A stretch of DNA of 64,000 bases from Acidobacteriota bacterium (GCA_009840635.1 VXNL01000110.1:1-64000), one strand, 5' to 3'; shown: positions 8,757 through 17,519, counted from the stretch's first letter. The notes: a model not told the origin generated them from the sequence alone. Numbers and translations are program-made.

Positions 8757-11471
8757 TCAGCCCTCCCGGCGGAGATCCAGCAGCAGCCGGAGGGCGGGAT
8801 CGAAGGTGGGGGCGATCTCGAGCGCCTCGAGCACCCGGCGCCGCGCCGCGTCCCGGTTGCCGGCCCGGAAGTGGGCGAGCGCCAGCGAATAGAGAGCGCC
8901 GGCGCGATCGGGAGCTCCGCTTGCCAGAACCGCCTGCCGCTCCCGGACTTCCAGATCGGCGAGGCCCTGCGCTGCCGCGGCCTCGGCGAGGCGTTCGTGC
9001 GGTTCGGGAAGCATGGGATACGCCTCGATGGCGGATGTCAACGCGGCTCCCGCTTCGCGCGGGTTTCCGGTCTCGGAGTAGATGGCCGCCAGTCGGAGCC
9101 ACTCATCGTATGCCGCCGGGAACCGCTTCAAGTGGTCGTGTAGAGAAAGCCGCGCCAGATCGGGTTCACCGGCGTCGGCGTACAGGCGGGAAAGATAGCG
9201 GTAGGGCCCGTCCGGGCCGCCGTATTCGGGGGCGAGCTCGGCGGCGCGCTCAAAGCGCTCGGTGGCCTCGGCGCCCAGTCCGGCTTCCTGGAGGGCGACC
9301 CCGGCGCGGATCTGGAGCGCGAAGTTTGCCGGCGCCGCATCGGCGCGGGCGACAAGGGCTTCGATTCCCCGATCGGGTTCCGGCGGCGGATGGAGCGGCG
9401 TCCCCTGCCCTTGGGGGCCGGACTCCTCCAGCCCGCGCGCCGTTTCCCCGAAACGGGCTTCCAGCAGGGCGTCAACCGCTTCATCCAACGCCTTCGGGGT
9501 GATCCCCAGGATCCCTTCGATGACCTGCGGAGTGTCCATGCCCTGCCGGTAGCCCTCGAGCATCTCGAGGATCGCGGCGAACCCGTACTCCCGTTCCAGG
9601 TGTTCCAGGACGAGCGAGGCGTGAAAGTAGGACACACCCACCTGGCCCGGCCAGGTCGGACGCACGAAACCGTCGTCCAGGTGGGGAATGTCGAGGAGTT
9701 GCCCGTCCCTGAGCGCCGTGTAGAACGGGAGGCTGGCCCCGTCCCCGAAGCGCCAGCGCTCTTCGAGCAGGCTGAGCCCCTCCGTGAACCAGCGCGGGAC
9801 ACGGTTGTCGGTAAGGCCCATGGCCGCCGCGTGCGCCAGCTCGTGCCAGAGCGTCGAGGCCCAGTGGTACGTCCCGATTCCGCGCGCCGAAGGCGATTCG
9901 AGCGCGATCACGTTCCCGAAGCAGACTCCGTGGGCGCCGATCCCGGGTATGCCCACGGTCCGCACCGAGAAGTCGGCGGAGCGGTCGTAGATCTCGACGC
10001 GGAGGGTCTCGGGAGGCTGGTACCCGTACCGGTCCCGGAAGGAGTCCACCGCTTCCCGCGAGAGCGCTTCCACATAGGGGCGGAGGACGTCCGCCTCGGC
10101 GGCCGGGAGAACGAACTCGAAGGGCGGCGAATTGACCCTGGTGAATCCGTCCAGTTCATCCAGCAGATCGAGGGTGTTCTTCACCAGAGCGTCGAACGGA
10201 TCGCGCTGGAACGCGTCTTCGAGCACCTTGCGGCCCTCGCCGACGTCGCCGAGCCGGAGCAGATTGAGACCCAGCAACCGCAGGGCTGCGGCCGAGTCCG
10301 GGCTCCGCCGGAGCGCCGCCCGGCTCCGCTGGGCAGCCTCCTGGTACCAGCGGCGCCGCTCGGCGGCGGAGGCAAGCGCCAGATCGAGGAGCGGATCCCC
10401 CGCCCAGTTGTGCAGATAGCGGGCCTCCAACTCGAAAAGCCCGGGGTCTTCGCCGGCGAGCAGGCGGACCGCCGCGAGGGCGGCGAGCGTTTCGGGGGCA
10501 TCCGGCAGCGCGTCCACGGCGGCGGCCGCGCGCTGCTCCGCTTCCTCGCGGCGGTCCTGCTCGAGCAGCCGCTGGACCTCGAGCGCCCGCGCCGGCGGAA
10601 AATGCGGATTGACGGCGAGAGCCTCGGCCAGCGCGTCCGGCGGAGGGCCGCCCTCGGCCAGGGCGGCGATCTGACGATCCTGGAGGCGGGCAGCCAGGAA
10701 AAGGCCGTGGGGGTGCCTGGGATTGTTCCGGAGCACCGTGGTGATGCTCTCCGCCGCCTCGGCCGTATTGAATTTGTCGAGCAGGAGTTCCGCTGCCAGG
10801 AGCGGGGGCAGCGGATCGCCCGGATCCAGCACCGCCGCCTCATCAAAGACCCGCAGTGCGTCGCGGAACAGTCCCGAGCTCTGGAAGCCGAGCGCGGCGG
10901 CGGCCTTCCCCACCGCGGCGAGTTCGCGGGCGCGGAACACGGCTCCGGGCAGGGTGTTGTAGGCGGCGATCACCTCGTCCAGACGAGCGAGGCCCGTCTG
11001 TCGTTTGCCGCGTCGAAGTTCGAGCAGGCCGAGGAGGGTCTCCGCCTCGAGGGAACTCCCGTCGGACGCCGGGCCCACCCGTTCGATGTGCCGCCGCAGC
11101 AGGTTCTCCGCCGCTTCGCCTTCCCCGATCTCGAGATGGATTTCGGCCCGCGCCAGGAGTTCCGCGGGGACCGGGCTCGCCCCGGCTTCCGGCTCGAGAG
11201 TCTCCAGGGCCTCCCGGTAGCGGCCGGTCAACCGCAGCGTTTCGGCCAGTCCCAGCCGGGCGCCGGGTTCGGGGAGCGCCGCCCGATAGGCGGCCTCGGC
11301 CTCACCGTAGCTGCCGCCCCGCAGGGCAGCGGCCCCGGTTTCCGGCCCCCCCGGCCACCCGTTCGAGGCGGAAGTCTCGTCCTGCGACGCGGAGGTAGCC
11401 GCCGGAAGGCCGACGAGGAGCGGGGTGAGCACCGCGACCGCCCGCGCGGGGCCGCAGGGCCAGCCTCTCAC
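8757..11471 (-). CDS. TPR protein with zinc-peptidase (HExxH) core
   Basis: 904 aa with an N-terminal signal peptide ending near residue 28. Residues about 45-440 are helical TPR-like repeats. A gluzincin-like domain follows with HELAH at 543-547 and WFTEG (E564) 17 residues later as the likely third zinc ligand, as in the peptidase MA-like group. More TPR repeats run to the C-terminus. The GTG start overlaps the stop of the caspase-fold gene (GTGA), so the two are co-translated. The zinc site is complete, so proteolysis in the periplasm is possible, but no substrate is known. Confidence 0.8.
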   Translation of the reverse strand: MRGWPCGPARAVAVLTPLLVGLPAATSASQDETSASNGWPGGPETGAAALRGGSYGEAEAAYRAALPEPGARLGLAETLRLTGRYREALETLEPEAGASPVPAELLARAEIHLEIGEGEAAENLLRRHIERVGPASDGSSLEAETLLGLLELRRGKRQTGLARLDEVIAAYNTLPGAVFRARELAAVGKAAAALGFQSSGLFRDALRVFDEAAVLDPGDPLPPLLAAELLLDKFNTAEAAESITTVLRNNPRHPHGLFLAARLQDRQIAALAEGGPPPDALAEALAVNPHFPPARALEVQRLLEQDRREEAEQRAAAAVDALPDAPETLAALAAVRLLAGEDPGLFELEARYLHNWAGDPLLDLALASAAERRRWYQEAAQRSRAALRRSPDSAAALRLLGLNLLRLGDVGEGRKVLEDAFQRDPFDALVKNTLDLLDELDGFTRVNSPPFEFVLPAAEADVLRPYVEALSREAVDSFRDRYGYQPPETLRVEIYDRSADFSVRTVGIPGIGAHGVCFGNVIALESPSARGIGTYHWASTLWHELAHAAAMGLTDNRVPRWFTEGLSLLEERWRFGDGASLPFYTALRDGQLLDIPHLDDGFVRPTWPGQVGVSYFHASLVLEHLEREYGFAAILEMLEGYRQGMDTPQVIEGILGITPKALDEAVDALLEARFGETARGLEESGPQGQGTPLHPPPEPDRGIEALVARADAAPANFALQIRAGVALQEAGLGAEATERFERAAELAPEYGGPDGPYRYLSRLYADAGEPDLARLSLHDHLKRFPAAYDEWLRLAAIYSETGNPREAGAALTSAIEAYPMLPEPHERLAEAAAAQGLADLEVRERQAVLASGAPDRAGALYSLALAHFRAGNRDAARRRVLEALEIAPTFDPALRLLLDLRREG

Positions 11472-12526
11472 GAGGTCTTCTCCCGCAGGGCGGCGATCCG
11501 TTCCGCGAGTTCGGCGATCTGGAGGAGAAGGGTTTCCAGTTCCGCCAGGTAGGCCTCTTCTTCCATTCCTTCCCGCGTCTCCCGGAGGACGTCCACGCGG
11601 GCGGCGAGCGCGTCCCGTTCGGCAACCAGGCGGCGAATCTCCGGTGTATCCGAGGACGCATCCGCGACGGCTTCCTCGGTCCGGATGAGCAGCGCCCGCC
11701 GCCCGGCCAGCACCCCGTCCATCCCCGCCGCCATCTCCGGCTCGAGGCTGCCGACCCCGTCGCCGTTGTCGTCCAGCAGCGCGTGCTCGGTCCGCAGCAA
11801 ACCCTCCTGCTCGTACTCGCGTTCCACGCCGCGCCGGGCGAAATCGAAGGCCTCCAGAATCGAAAGGCGTCCGTCCTTGTTCCGGTCCCCCTCGTCTCCG
11901 GCCAGCGCGGCGATGAAATGCCGCGGGAAGCGGGTCTCGTTGGTCTCGTTGGCGCGCGTCGCCGCGAGCACCACCCGTCCGGGTCCGGCGAGAGCCGGCA
12001 GGAAGGCCCCCGCAGCGCTTCCGAGGTGCGCAATGGTGACCGGTCCCGATCCGAAGCCGCTCAACATCTCGCCGAGACGCTCCGGAGAGAGATCGGGGCC
12101 GGGGAGCTGGAAACGCGGGCTGCTTCCCGCGCTCCCGTGGCCGATCAGCACCAGCACCAGCCCCGCCCCGGCGGCCTCCGGCCCGCGCGCGGCCTCGATT
12201 TCACGGGCCAGTTCCTCCTGGGTGCTCCGCGCGACGGGAGCGCAGGAGGCGTCCGGCTCCCCGTCCTCGGGAAGGCGCTCCACGAGCACCCGCACCCGGC
12301 CCGGAGCGGGGGCCTCCAGCGCGGCGGCGCAGAGGTCGCGCGCCCAACCCGAGAACCGCTCCCGATGTTCGGGAGTGCCGCCGACACCCGCAACGATGAG
12401 CAGCGCAGGGACGTCGGCGCTGGCGCCTTCCACCGCTTCCGCCCGGACCCCCGCAAGGGCGAGAGCAGCGAGGAGAGCGGTTCCGAAGCGCCGGTGGGTC
12501 GGGCGGCGGACAGCCGCGTCGCTCAC
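11468..12526 (-). CDS. Caspase-fold (C13-like) protein lacking nucleophile Cys
   Basis: 352 aa from a GTG at 12526 that overlaps the preceding stop codon (GTGA). An ATG at 12607 would overlap the upstream gene by 85 bases and is less likely. A hydrophobic signal segment comes first. LIGHGSA holds the His expected of a caspase/legumain-like fold (H130). The strand that should carry the catalytic Cys reads HLGSAAG (167-173), with no Cys. A perfect EF-hand loop (DRNKDGRLSILE) and a near copy (DDNGDGVGS) follow, then a C-terminal coiled coil. It is probably a calcium-binding, non-catalytic relative, unless another residue serves as nucleophile. Confidence 0.7.
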   Translation of the reverse strand: MSDAAVRRPTHRRFGTALLAALALAGVRAEAVEGASADVPALLIVAGVGGTPEHRERFSGWARDLCAAALEAPAPGRVRVLVERLPEDGEPDASCAPVARSTQEELAREIEAARGPEAAGAGLVLVLIGHGSAGSSPRFQLPGPDLSPERLGEMLSGFGSGPVTIAHLGSAAGAFLPALAGPGRVVLAATRANETNETRFPRHFIAALAGDEGDRNKDGRLSILEAFDFARRGVEREYEQEGLLRTEHALLDDNGDGVGSLEPEMAAGMDGVLAGRRALLIRTEEAVADASSDTPEIRRLVAERDALAARVDVLRETREGMEEEAYLAELETLLLQIAELAERIAALREKTS

Positions 12527-14877
12527 GGAAGACCCCGAGCGTGCCGAACGCCCCAGTCGGCAGCCAGCAACCCGAACAGCAACAGGAACACCGCCGGCAC
12601 ATTCCACAGTTCCCGCCGCTCCACGACGGTGGTCCCCGATTCCGCAAGACTCAGATCGGTAAGCAGTTCCTCGGCCTCGTCCGGCTCGAACAGCCGCCCG
12701 CCGGTGGCCTCCGCGATACGGGCGAGTAACTCGGGATCCGCTTCCGCATCGAAGAACTCGTCATCCACGACCCCGGCCTCGAACAGGGTTACGGCTCGCG
12801 GAGCTTCCGATTCCTCTCTCAGTCCAGCGCCTCCGGCGCGGATCTCCACCTGATGGGTGCCCGGCCCCGTGGGAACGTAGACGCCCGAGTACTCACCGTC
12901 TCCCTGTCCGGTCCAGCGCAGCGGAACCCCGGAGATGACGCCGTCGGGCCCGGTGACCTCGGCCTCGACGAAGGCGTCGTTGACGGCCAGGAAGCGTTCG
13001 TCCTCGACCCGGGCTCGCAGCGTTACCCGCTCGCCAACCAGCGACTTGGCCGGCGCAGCGGAGACTTCGAGACGGCGCGGCGCCTCGGAGGCGAGCCAGC
13101 GGAGCAGCCGGCGCGACAGCACCTCGTGGGTCTCGTCCTCGAGCGGAATGCTCGCGTCCATCTGCCACACCCACAGGTCCTGAACCGTCAGGCTCGCGGA
13201 GCGGCCCCGCCCGAATCGCTGGACCAGCAGCACGGCCTCGGGTTCTTCCGACGCGCCCAGTCCTTCGAGGAGCACCGTCGCCCCCGGTTTCGGCCGGCCC
13301 AACCGGTTGACCGCCGAGAGCGGGGGCAGGTTCCGGTAGAGGTCCGTGTTGGCGAGCGGATCCGGATCGAGCCGCGCGACCGGGTGGAGCGAACCGGCGC
13401 GGGTGGGGAGGACCGAGAGCTCCCGGAAGGCCGTCGGAACCGGACGGTCCCCGGCGTCCGCGGGCGGTGCCGCCTCTTCGGGAAGCGCGAGCGGCAGGAC
13501 TTCCGCCAGTGGGGTGTCGCGGTAACCGCCTTCGCCGAAGGCGCTCGTTCCCCCGAGAGTCAGAAGGCCGCCCCCTCGCTGGCTCACGAAATCACGGAGC
13601 ATGTTGAGCTGGTCCTGACTGAAGAAGCTCGCCTCCACGCTGCCCAGGATCACTCCGTCATAGCCGAAGAGTTCTTCGCGGGTATCCGGGAACCCCCCGG
13701 CAAGTTCCCCGGCGTCCGCGACGTCCACCCGGTAGAACTTCCCCTCGGCGGTGCGGATCAGGCAGGCAACGTGCAGTTCCGGGTCGCCGGCGACCGCCCG
13801 CCGCAGGAACTTCAACTCCCAGCGCGGCTGTCCTTCGAAATAGAGCAGCCGGAGTGGCTGATCGTCCACCTCCATCAGCACACTCTGCTCGTTGTTGCGG
13901 GTCAGGACCTCTCCGGGAAAGGGGGCCACCCGGAACCGCAGCCGCCGCACGCCGGCCTCCTCCGCGGGCGCCAGCAGCGTGACGGCGGTCTCGACCGAGT
14001 CCCCCGACAGCCGGACCGTCTCCGTCGCGATGATGCGCCCCTCGTCGAGGGCCTCCACGCGCGCCGTCCGCCCGGCGAGTCCGGTGGCGCGGAGCGGTAG
14101 CCGTATTTCGAGCAGCGAACCGCGCAGGACGCGCGCGGGCACGTCGGGAGCGCCCAGCTCGAGATCGGCATCGAACTCGGGCCGGCCGACCGCCACCGGA
14201 TAGACCCGAATCCCGCGGGTCCTCAGATCAAGGAGGGTCTGATCGAGGTCCTCCTCCCGTCCTCCGGCTACGGTGTCCGCCCCGTCGCTCATCAACACGA
14301 TCCCGGCCACCGGCAACGATGCGAGTTCGTCGGCCACCCGGGTGAGGCTGCCGAGCAGATCGGTGCGCGCTCCCGTGAACCCGAGTTCCGAAGCGCCTGT
14401 CACCCGCCGGGTCTCCTCCGAGAAGCGAAACAGCCTGGTTACGAACTTCTCCCGAAGGAGATCGCCGAGCGCTGCCTCCCCGCGGCCGGCCGCCGCCTCA
14501 TCGGGAAACGCTGCGAGCAGCGCCTCGCTCCGCGGCCGGCCCTCCTCCCCGTCCGCAATCTGCATGCTCCGGGAGTCGTCGAGGAGAACCCCAACGACGT
14601 TCTCCTGCGGAACGACGAGAGACAGCACCAACTGCGGACGAAGGAGGCAGAGCAGGACCAGGGCGATGGCGGCGAAACGCGCCGCGCCGAGTAGCAGGCG
14701 GCCCCGCTTCCCGAGCCGTCTTCCCAGCCGCCGATAGCCGAGCAGGAAAAACACCAGCGCCCCGACCACTGCGGCCGCGATCCAGAAGAGCCCCCAGGGC
14801 ACGAGCAGTTCGATCTGCCCGCGCTCGAACGCGACCGGAGGGCTGCCCAGCAGCCATTCGAACGCGGAGAGGAACAC
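12523..14877 (-). CDS. VWA and GATase-like membrane protein
   Basis: 784 aa. Two N-terminal membrane segments (about 26-47 and 62-80) lead into a VWA domain with DDSRS at 100-104. A middle region with GGGLLTLGGTSAFGEGGY resembles the class I glutamine-amidotransferase-like domain of such proteins. An immunoglobulin-like region follows, and a final membrane segment (VFLLLFGLLAADWG) ends the protein. It is second in the operon, 21 bases after the first DUF4159 gene, and its stop is shared with the next start. It is probably a large periplasm-facing sensor or scaffold working with the BatA-like protein and MoxR. Confidence 0.82.
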   Translation of the reverse strand: MFLSAFEWLLGSPPVAFERGQIELLVPWGLFWIAAAVVGALVFFLLGYRRLGRRLGKRGRLLLGAARFAAIALVLLCLLRPQLVLSLVVPQENVVGVLLDDSRSMQIADGEEGRPRSEALLAAFPDEAAAGRGEAALGDLLREKFVTRLFRFSEETRRVTGASELGFTGARTDLLGSLTRVADELASLPVAGIVLMSDGADTVAGGREEDLDQTLLDLRTRGIRVYPVAVGRPEFDADLELGAPDVPARVLRGSLLEIRLPLRATGLAGRTARVEALDEGRIIATETVRLSGDSVETAVTLLAPAEEAGVRRLRFRVAPFPGEVLTRNNEQSVLMEVDDQPLRLLYFEGQPRWELKFLRRAVAGDPELHVACLIRTAEGKFYRVDVADAGELAGGFPDTREELFGYDGVILGSVEASFFSQDQLNMLRDFVSQRGGGLLTLGGTSAFGEGGYRDTPLAEVLPLALPEEAAPPADAGDRPVPTAFRELSVLPTRAGSLHPVARLDPDPLANTDLYRNLPPLSAVNRLGRPKPGATVLLEGLGASEEPEAVLLVQRFGRGRSASLTVQDLWVWQMDASIPLEDETHEVLSRRLLRWLASEAPRRLEVSAAPAKSLVGERVTLRARVEDERFLAVNDAFVEAEVTGPDGVISGVPLRWTGQGDGEYSGVYVPTGPGTHQVEIRAGGAGLREESEAPRAVTLFEAGVVDDEFFDAEADPELLARIAEATGGRLFEPDEAEELLTDLSLAESGTTVVERRELWNVPAVFLLLFGLLAADWGVRHARGLP

Positions 14878-14898
14878 GGGGAGGAAAACGAGAGGGGA

Positions 14899-15765
14899 TC
14901 AGTGCGCCATCGCGTAGATGATGAAGTTGATTCCCATCGCGTAGGCGTAGTTGGAGAAGTGCAGCGGGTAATACGGGTTTTCGGCCCACTCCCAGGCGTC
15001 CCCAAGGTCGGTGTTCCAGTTCACGAGGACCATCAGCCGCCCTTCGTCGTCGAAGATGCCCCGCACCACCGGGTGGTAGCCGTCTCTCTCCCAGGTCGGC
15101 CCGCCGCGGATCCCCTGGCCCACGTTGGGCACCTGGACGATCTCGTTCACCTCGAAGAAGGCACGGAAGACCGGATGGTCCAGCGAGATGTCCTCGATCG
15201 GCCGGCCGGGCAGGACCCGGCCCATCTCGTGCGCGAAGTTCACCCACTCGGCGGTGCCCCAGAAGTCGTCCACGACCAGGAAGCCACCCTGATGGAGGTA
15301 ACGCCGCAGGGCGAGCACTTCGTCGTCGGTCATGGCCATGTGTCCGACCTCGACCGTGTAGAGGAAGGGGTACTTTCCGAGGTCGGGGTCCGTCAGCAGG
15401 ACGCTGTTCTCGTTCTCGTAGGAGTCGAGGTTCGTGATCCGCCGCAGCCCGATCAGGAACTGCCGGTCCGCCTTGGGGTAGTCCACGCTCCAGCCGCGCC
15501 AGCCGTAACTCGTGTAGGCCGCCCGCGTGAAATAGAAGTCATGGCCCGGCGGCCGGCCGAAGCGCGGACCTCCCAGGTCTTCCCGCATCGCCTCGGCGAG
15601 CATCTCGCGGATCTGCCGCCGGCTTGGCTGGAGCGCGGAGGCCGAGTCCCGCACGAGCAGCGTTCCCCCGAACAGGACCGCCGTCACGAGGACGAAGGCG
15701 GCGGCCAGAATTCCTCGGCGGGACACGTCGCCGGAGCCTATCGCGTCCCAGCCCGGTGATGACAC
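14899..15765 (-). CDS. DUF4159 protein (first gene of the operon)
   Basis: 288 aa from a GTG. A second GTG at 15726 (residue 14) is a fair alternative. SRRGIL just before the hydrophobic segment resembles a twin-arginine motif, and tat genes are in the window, but the segment could equally be a membrane anchor. The body has GGFLVVDDF, LMVLVNWNTDLGDAWEW and the ending NFIIYAMAH, shared with the second DUF4159 protein of this operon. No catalytic residues were recognised. It heads the minus-strand operon, divergent from the cytochrome c peroxidase gene. Confidence 0.82.
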   Translation of the reverse strand: MSSPGWDAIGSGDVSRRGILAAAFVLVTAVLFGGTLLVRDSASALQPSRRQIREMLAEAMREDLGGPRFGRPPGHDFYFTRAAYTSYGWRGWSVDYPKADRQFLIGLRRITNLDSYENENSVLLTDPDLGKYPFLYTVEVGHMAMTDDEVLALRRYLHQGGFLVVDDFWGTAEWVNFAHEMGRVLPGRPIEDISLDHPVFRAFFEVNEIVQVPNVGQGIRGGPTWERDGYHPVVRGIFDDEGRLMVLVNWNTDLGDAWEWAENPYYPLHFSNYAYAMGINFIIYAMAH

Positions 15766-15827
15766 TCAGGCGGCCCGGACTGCCGAGAAATACGCACCGC
15801 GCGGCCCGCCCATGGCCGCGCTGGCGC

Positions 15828-15846
15828 GCCGGTCTGGAACACCGGC
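15828..15846. repeat. Degenerate copy of the dispersed repeat
   Basis: GCCGGTCTGGAACACCGGC keeps 6-bp arms of the second hairpin (consensus GCCGGTCTGGAGACCGGC). It lies in the 169-base divergent gap between the MoxR operon and the cytochrome c peroxidase gene. The first hairpin is not evident. Confidence 0.55.
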
Positions 15847-15934
15847 GGCGCGGCCTCCGGGGTGAAGGTCAGCGCCGAAACCGCTGGTACCATCCCGGCT
15901 CCCTTTTCTCGCGTTCCCGAAGCGGGGTATTGCC

Positions 15935-16999
15935 ATGCGGGTCTTCTCACTTCTCCTCGTTCTCGCCGCTTTCGCCGCCGCGCTCGCCTGTGCTCCGGCG
16001 GCGGAGGAGCCGGCCGAAGAGGTCGCTCCGCCGGCCTTCGTGCCCGGGCCGCCGGCGGACTTCGAGAGCCCCGTCATCCCTGCCGATAATCCCCAGACCC
16101 CCGAAAAAGTCGCGCTCGGGAAGCAGCTCTACTTCGACACCCGCCTTTCGGCGGACGGCACCCGCTCCTGCTACACCTGTCACCTGGTCGAAAACGGCCT
16201 GACCGACGGCAAGCCGGTTGCGGAAGGTGCCCTCGGCCGGGTGCTGACGCGGTCCAGCCCCACACTCTGGAACATTGCGTACCACACCCAGTTCTACTGG
16301 GACGGCCGCAGCGGCTCGCTCGAGGCCCAGGCGCGCGCGGCCTGGACCGGCGGCAACATGGGGGCTGACGCCGATGCGGTGGTGGCCGAACTGAACGCGA
16401 TCCCGGGTTACGCGGAGCAGTTCGAAGCGGTCTTCGGAGGACCCGCCACCCCCGACACCGTCGTGCAGGCGATCGCCGCCTTCGAGCGGGACGCGTTCTA
16501 TTGCGGCGACACCGCCTATGACGACTGGCGGCGCGGGGACGCGAGCGCCATGTCGGAGGAGGCCATGCGCGGCGCGGAACTCTTCACCGCCGGCGCCGGC
16601 TGCGCCACCTGTCACAGCGGCGTCCTCTTCACCGACATGAAGTTCCACAACGTGGGTATCGGGATGGACGCCGAAGAGCCGGACCTCGGCCGGGCCCGGG
16701 TGACCGAAGAGGACGTCTGCAGCACGACCGAGGACGAACCCTGCCAGGGCGCCTTCAAGACCCCCACCCTCCGCGACATCTCGAAGAGCGCTCCGTACTT
16801 TCACGACGGCAGCGTGGCGACCCTCGAGGAAGCCGTCCGGCTGATGGCGACCGGCGGACTGGCGAATCCCTATCTGGACACGGACGAACTCATGGATCGG
16901 GACCTGTCGGACGAGCAGATCGCCGACGTGGTGGCCTTCCTGCACACCCTCGACTGCAACAGCGGCCCCCAGATCTTCGAACCGCCCACCCTGCCGTAG
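15935..16999 (+). CDS. Diheme cytochrome c peroxidase / MauG-family lipoprotein
   Basis: 354 aa. The signal peptide ends in a lipobox (LAC, C19), so the mature protein is probably lipid-anchored. Two heme c sites are present, CYTCH at 79-83 and CATCH at 223-227, in the usual CCP/MauG spacing. The family reduces hydrogen peroxide with electrons from cytochrome c, or oxidises protein side chains in the MauG branch. TPTLRDISKSAPYFHDGS near 277-293 is typical of the C-terminal heme domain. The gene stands alone, followed by a hairpin at its stop codon. The substrate cannot be told from sequence. Confidence 0.9.
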   Translation: MRVFSLLLVLAAFAAALACAPAAEEPAEEVAPPAFVPGPPADFESPVIPADNPQTPEKVALGKQLYFDTRLSADGTRSCYTCHLVENGLTDGKPVAEGALGRVLTRSSPTLWNIAYHTQFYWDGRSGSLEAQARAAWTGGNMGADADAVVAELNAIPGYAEQFEAVFGGPATPDTVVQAIAAFERDAFYCGDTAYDDWRRGDASAMSEEAMRGAELFTAGAGCATCHSGVLFTDMKFHNVGIGMDAEEPDLGRARVTEEDVCSTTEDEPCQGAFKTPTLRDISKSAPYFHDGSVATLEEAVRLMATGGLANPYLDTDELMDRDLSDEQIADVVAFLHTLDCNSGPQIFEPPTLP

Positions 17000-17032
17000 G
17001 AGTCTGCGCCGCAGAATGCGGCTCAGACTCCT
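16998..17032 (+). terminator. Hairpin starting in the stop codon of the peroxidase gene
   Basis: AGGAGTCTG (16998-17006) pairs perfectly with CAGACTCCT (17024-17032). A second stem, CCGCA/TGCGG (17009-17013 and 17017-17021), lies inside. There is no T run, so it may be a T-less terminator or an mRNA 3'-end stabiliser. Confidence 0.5.
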
Positions 17033-17034
17033 CG

Positions 17035-17088
17035 GGAACGCCGGCCTCCAAGGCCGGCACGCGCGGTGTTCCGCACCGCGCACGGCGC
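17035..17088 (-). repeat. Dispersed nested-palindrome repeat, inverted copy E
   Basis: On the minus strand it matches copy A closely. The hairpin arms are GCCGGCCT (17040-17047) with AGGCCGGC (17051-17058), and GCGCGGTG (17061-17068) with CACCGCGC (17074-17081). Both stems stay paired although bases differ from copies A and B, which is covariation. It directly follows the terminator-like hairpin of the peroxidase gene. Confidence 0.8.
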
Positions 17089-17160
17089 AAGTCCACGCGG
17101 AAAGGGTGACTCCCGTCTCGGCGTAGAGGTCAAGAGCGTCCCGTTTCCGGCGCACCACAC

Positions 17161-17166
17161 TAGAAT
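17161..17166 (+). promoter_or_regulatory. Candidate -10 box (TAGAAT), leaderless type
   Basis: TAGAAT ends 8 bases before the next ATG and that gene has no Shine-Dalgarno sequence, so transcription may begin at or next to the start codon. No clear -35 is seen. Confidence 0.45.
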
Positions 17167-17174
17167 CCCCCGCC

Positions 17175-17486
17175 ATGCAGGTCAGCTTTGAAGGCCGCGG
17201 AGCCCGCTGGGAAGGCGCCGCGGAAATCGCCGAACGGGCCGAAACCGACAAGCACCAACCCTGGTCCCTGAGGGTGGTCTCCGGGAGTGAAACGGTCGAG
17301 GGCACCATGCTGGTCACCGATCTGGCGTCGAGCGCCGCCGACGACGCGGCCGTGAGCAGCGGAGAGGACGTGAACGCCATCCTGGGGCGCGCCTTTTCGC
17401 GTTCGCTGGTCGCGGAACTCGGCCTCCGCCCGCTGGCGTCCGGCTTCCGCTTCGTCGTGGACCATCGCTGGGTCACCGGGTACTAA
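17175..17486 (+). CDS. Small unknown protein, 103 aa
   Basis: I do not recognise this family. It has no signal peptide, membrane segment, cysteine cluster or catalytic motif. The sequence is mixed alpha/beta in appearance (QVSFEGRGARWEGAAEIAE at the start, FRFVVDHRWVTGY at the end). The ATG sits 8 bases after a TAGAAT box with no ribosome site, suggesting leaderless expression. It lies between the cytochrome c peroxidase gene and the homocysteine methyltransferase fusion, on the same strand as both. A hairpin follows its stop. A long antisense frame here is ignored as a high-GC shadow. Confidence 0.6.
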   Translation: MQVSFEGRGARWEGAAEIAERAETDKHQPWSLRVVSGSETVEGTMLVTDLASSAADDAAVSSGEDVNAILGRAFSRSLVAELGLRPLASGFRFVVDHRWVTGY

Positions 17487-17493
17487 GGGGCCA

Positions 17494-17519
17494 GGAGCCC
17501 GTCACGGGTGCCGGGCTCC
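17494..17519 (+). terminator. Hairpin after the 103-aa gene
   Basis: GGAGCCCG (17494-17501) pairs perfectly with CGGGCTCC (17512-17519) across a 10-base loop. It lies in the 56-base gap before the homocysteine methyltransferase fusion. There is no T run. It could be a weak terminator or attenuator. Confidence 0.4.

Noticed and set aside
12527..12607. ATG at 12607 as start of the caspase-fold gene
   Set aside because: It would overlap the VWA gene by 85 bases and put extra residues before the signal segment; GTG at 12526 gives the usual GTGA overlap.
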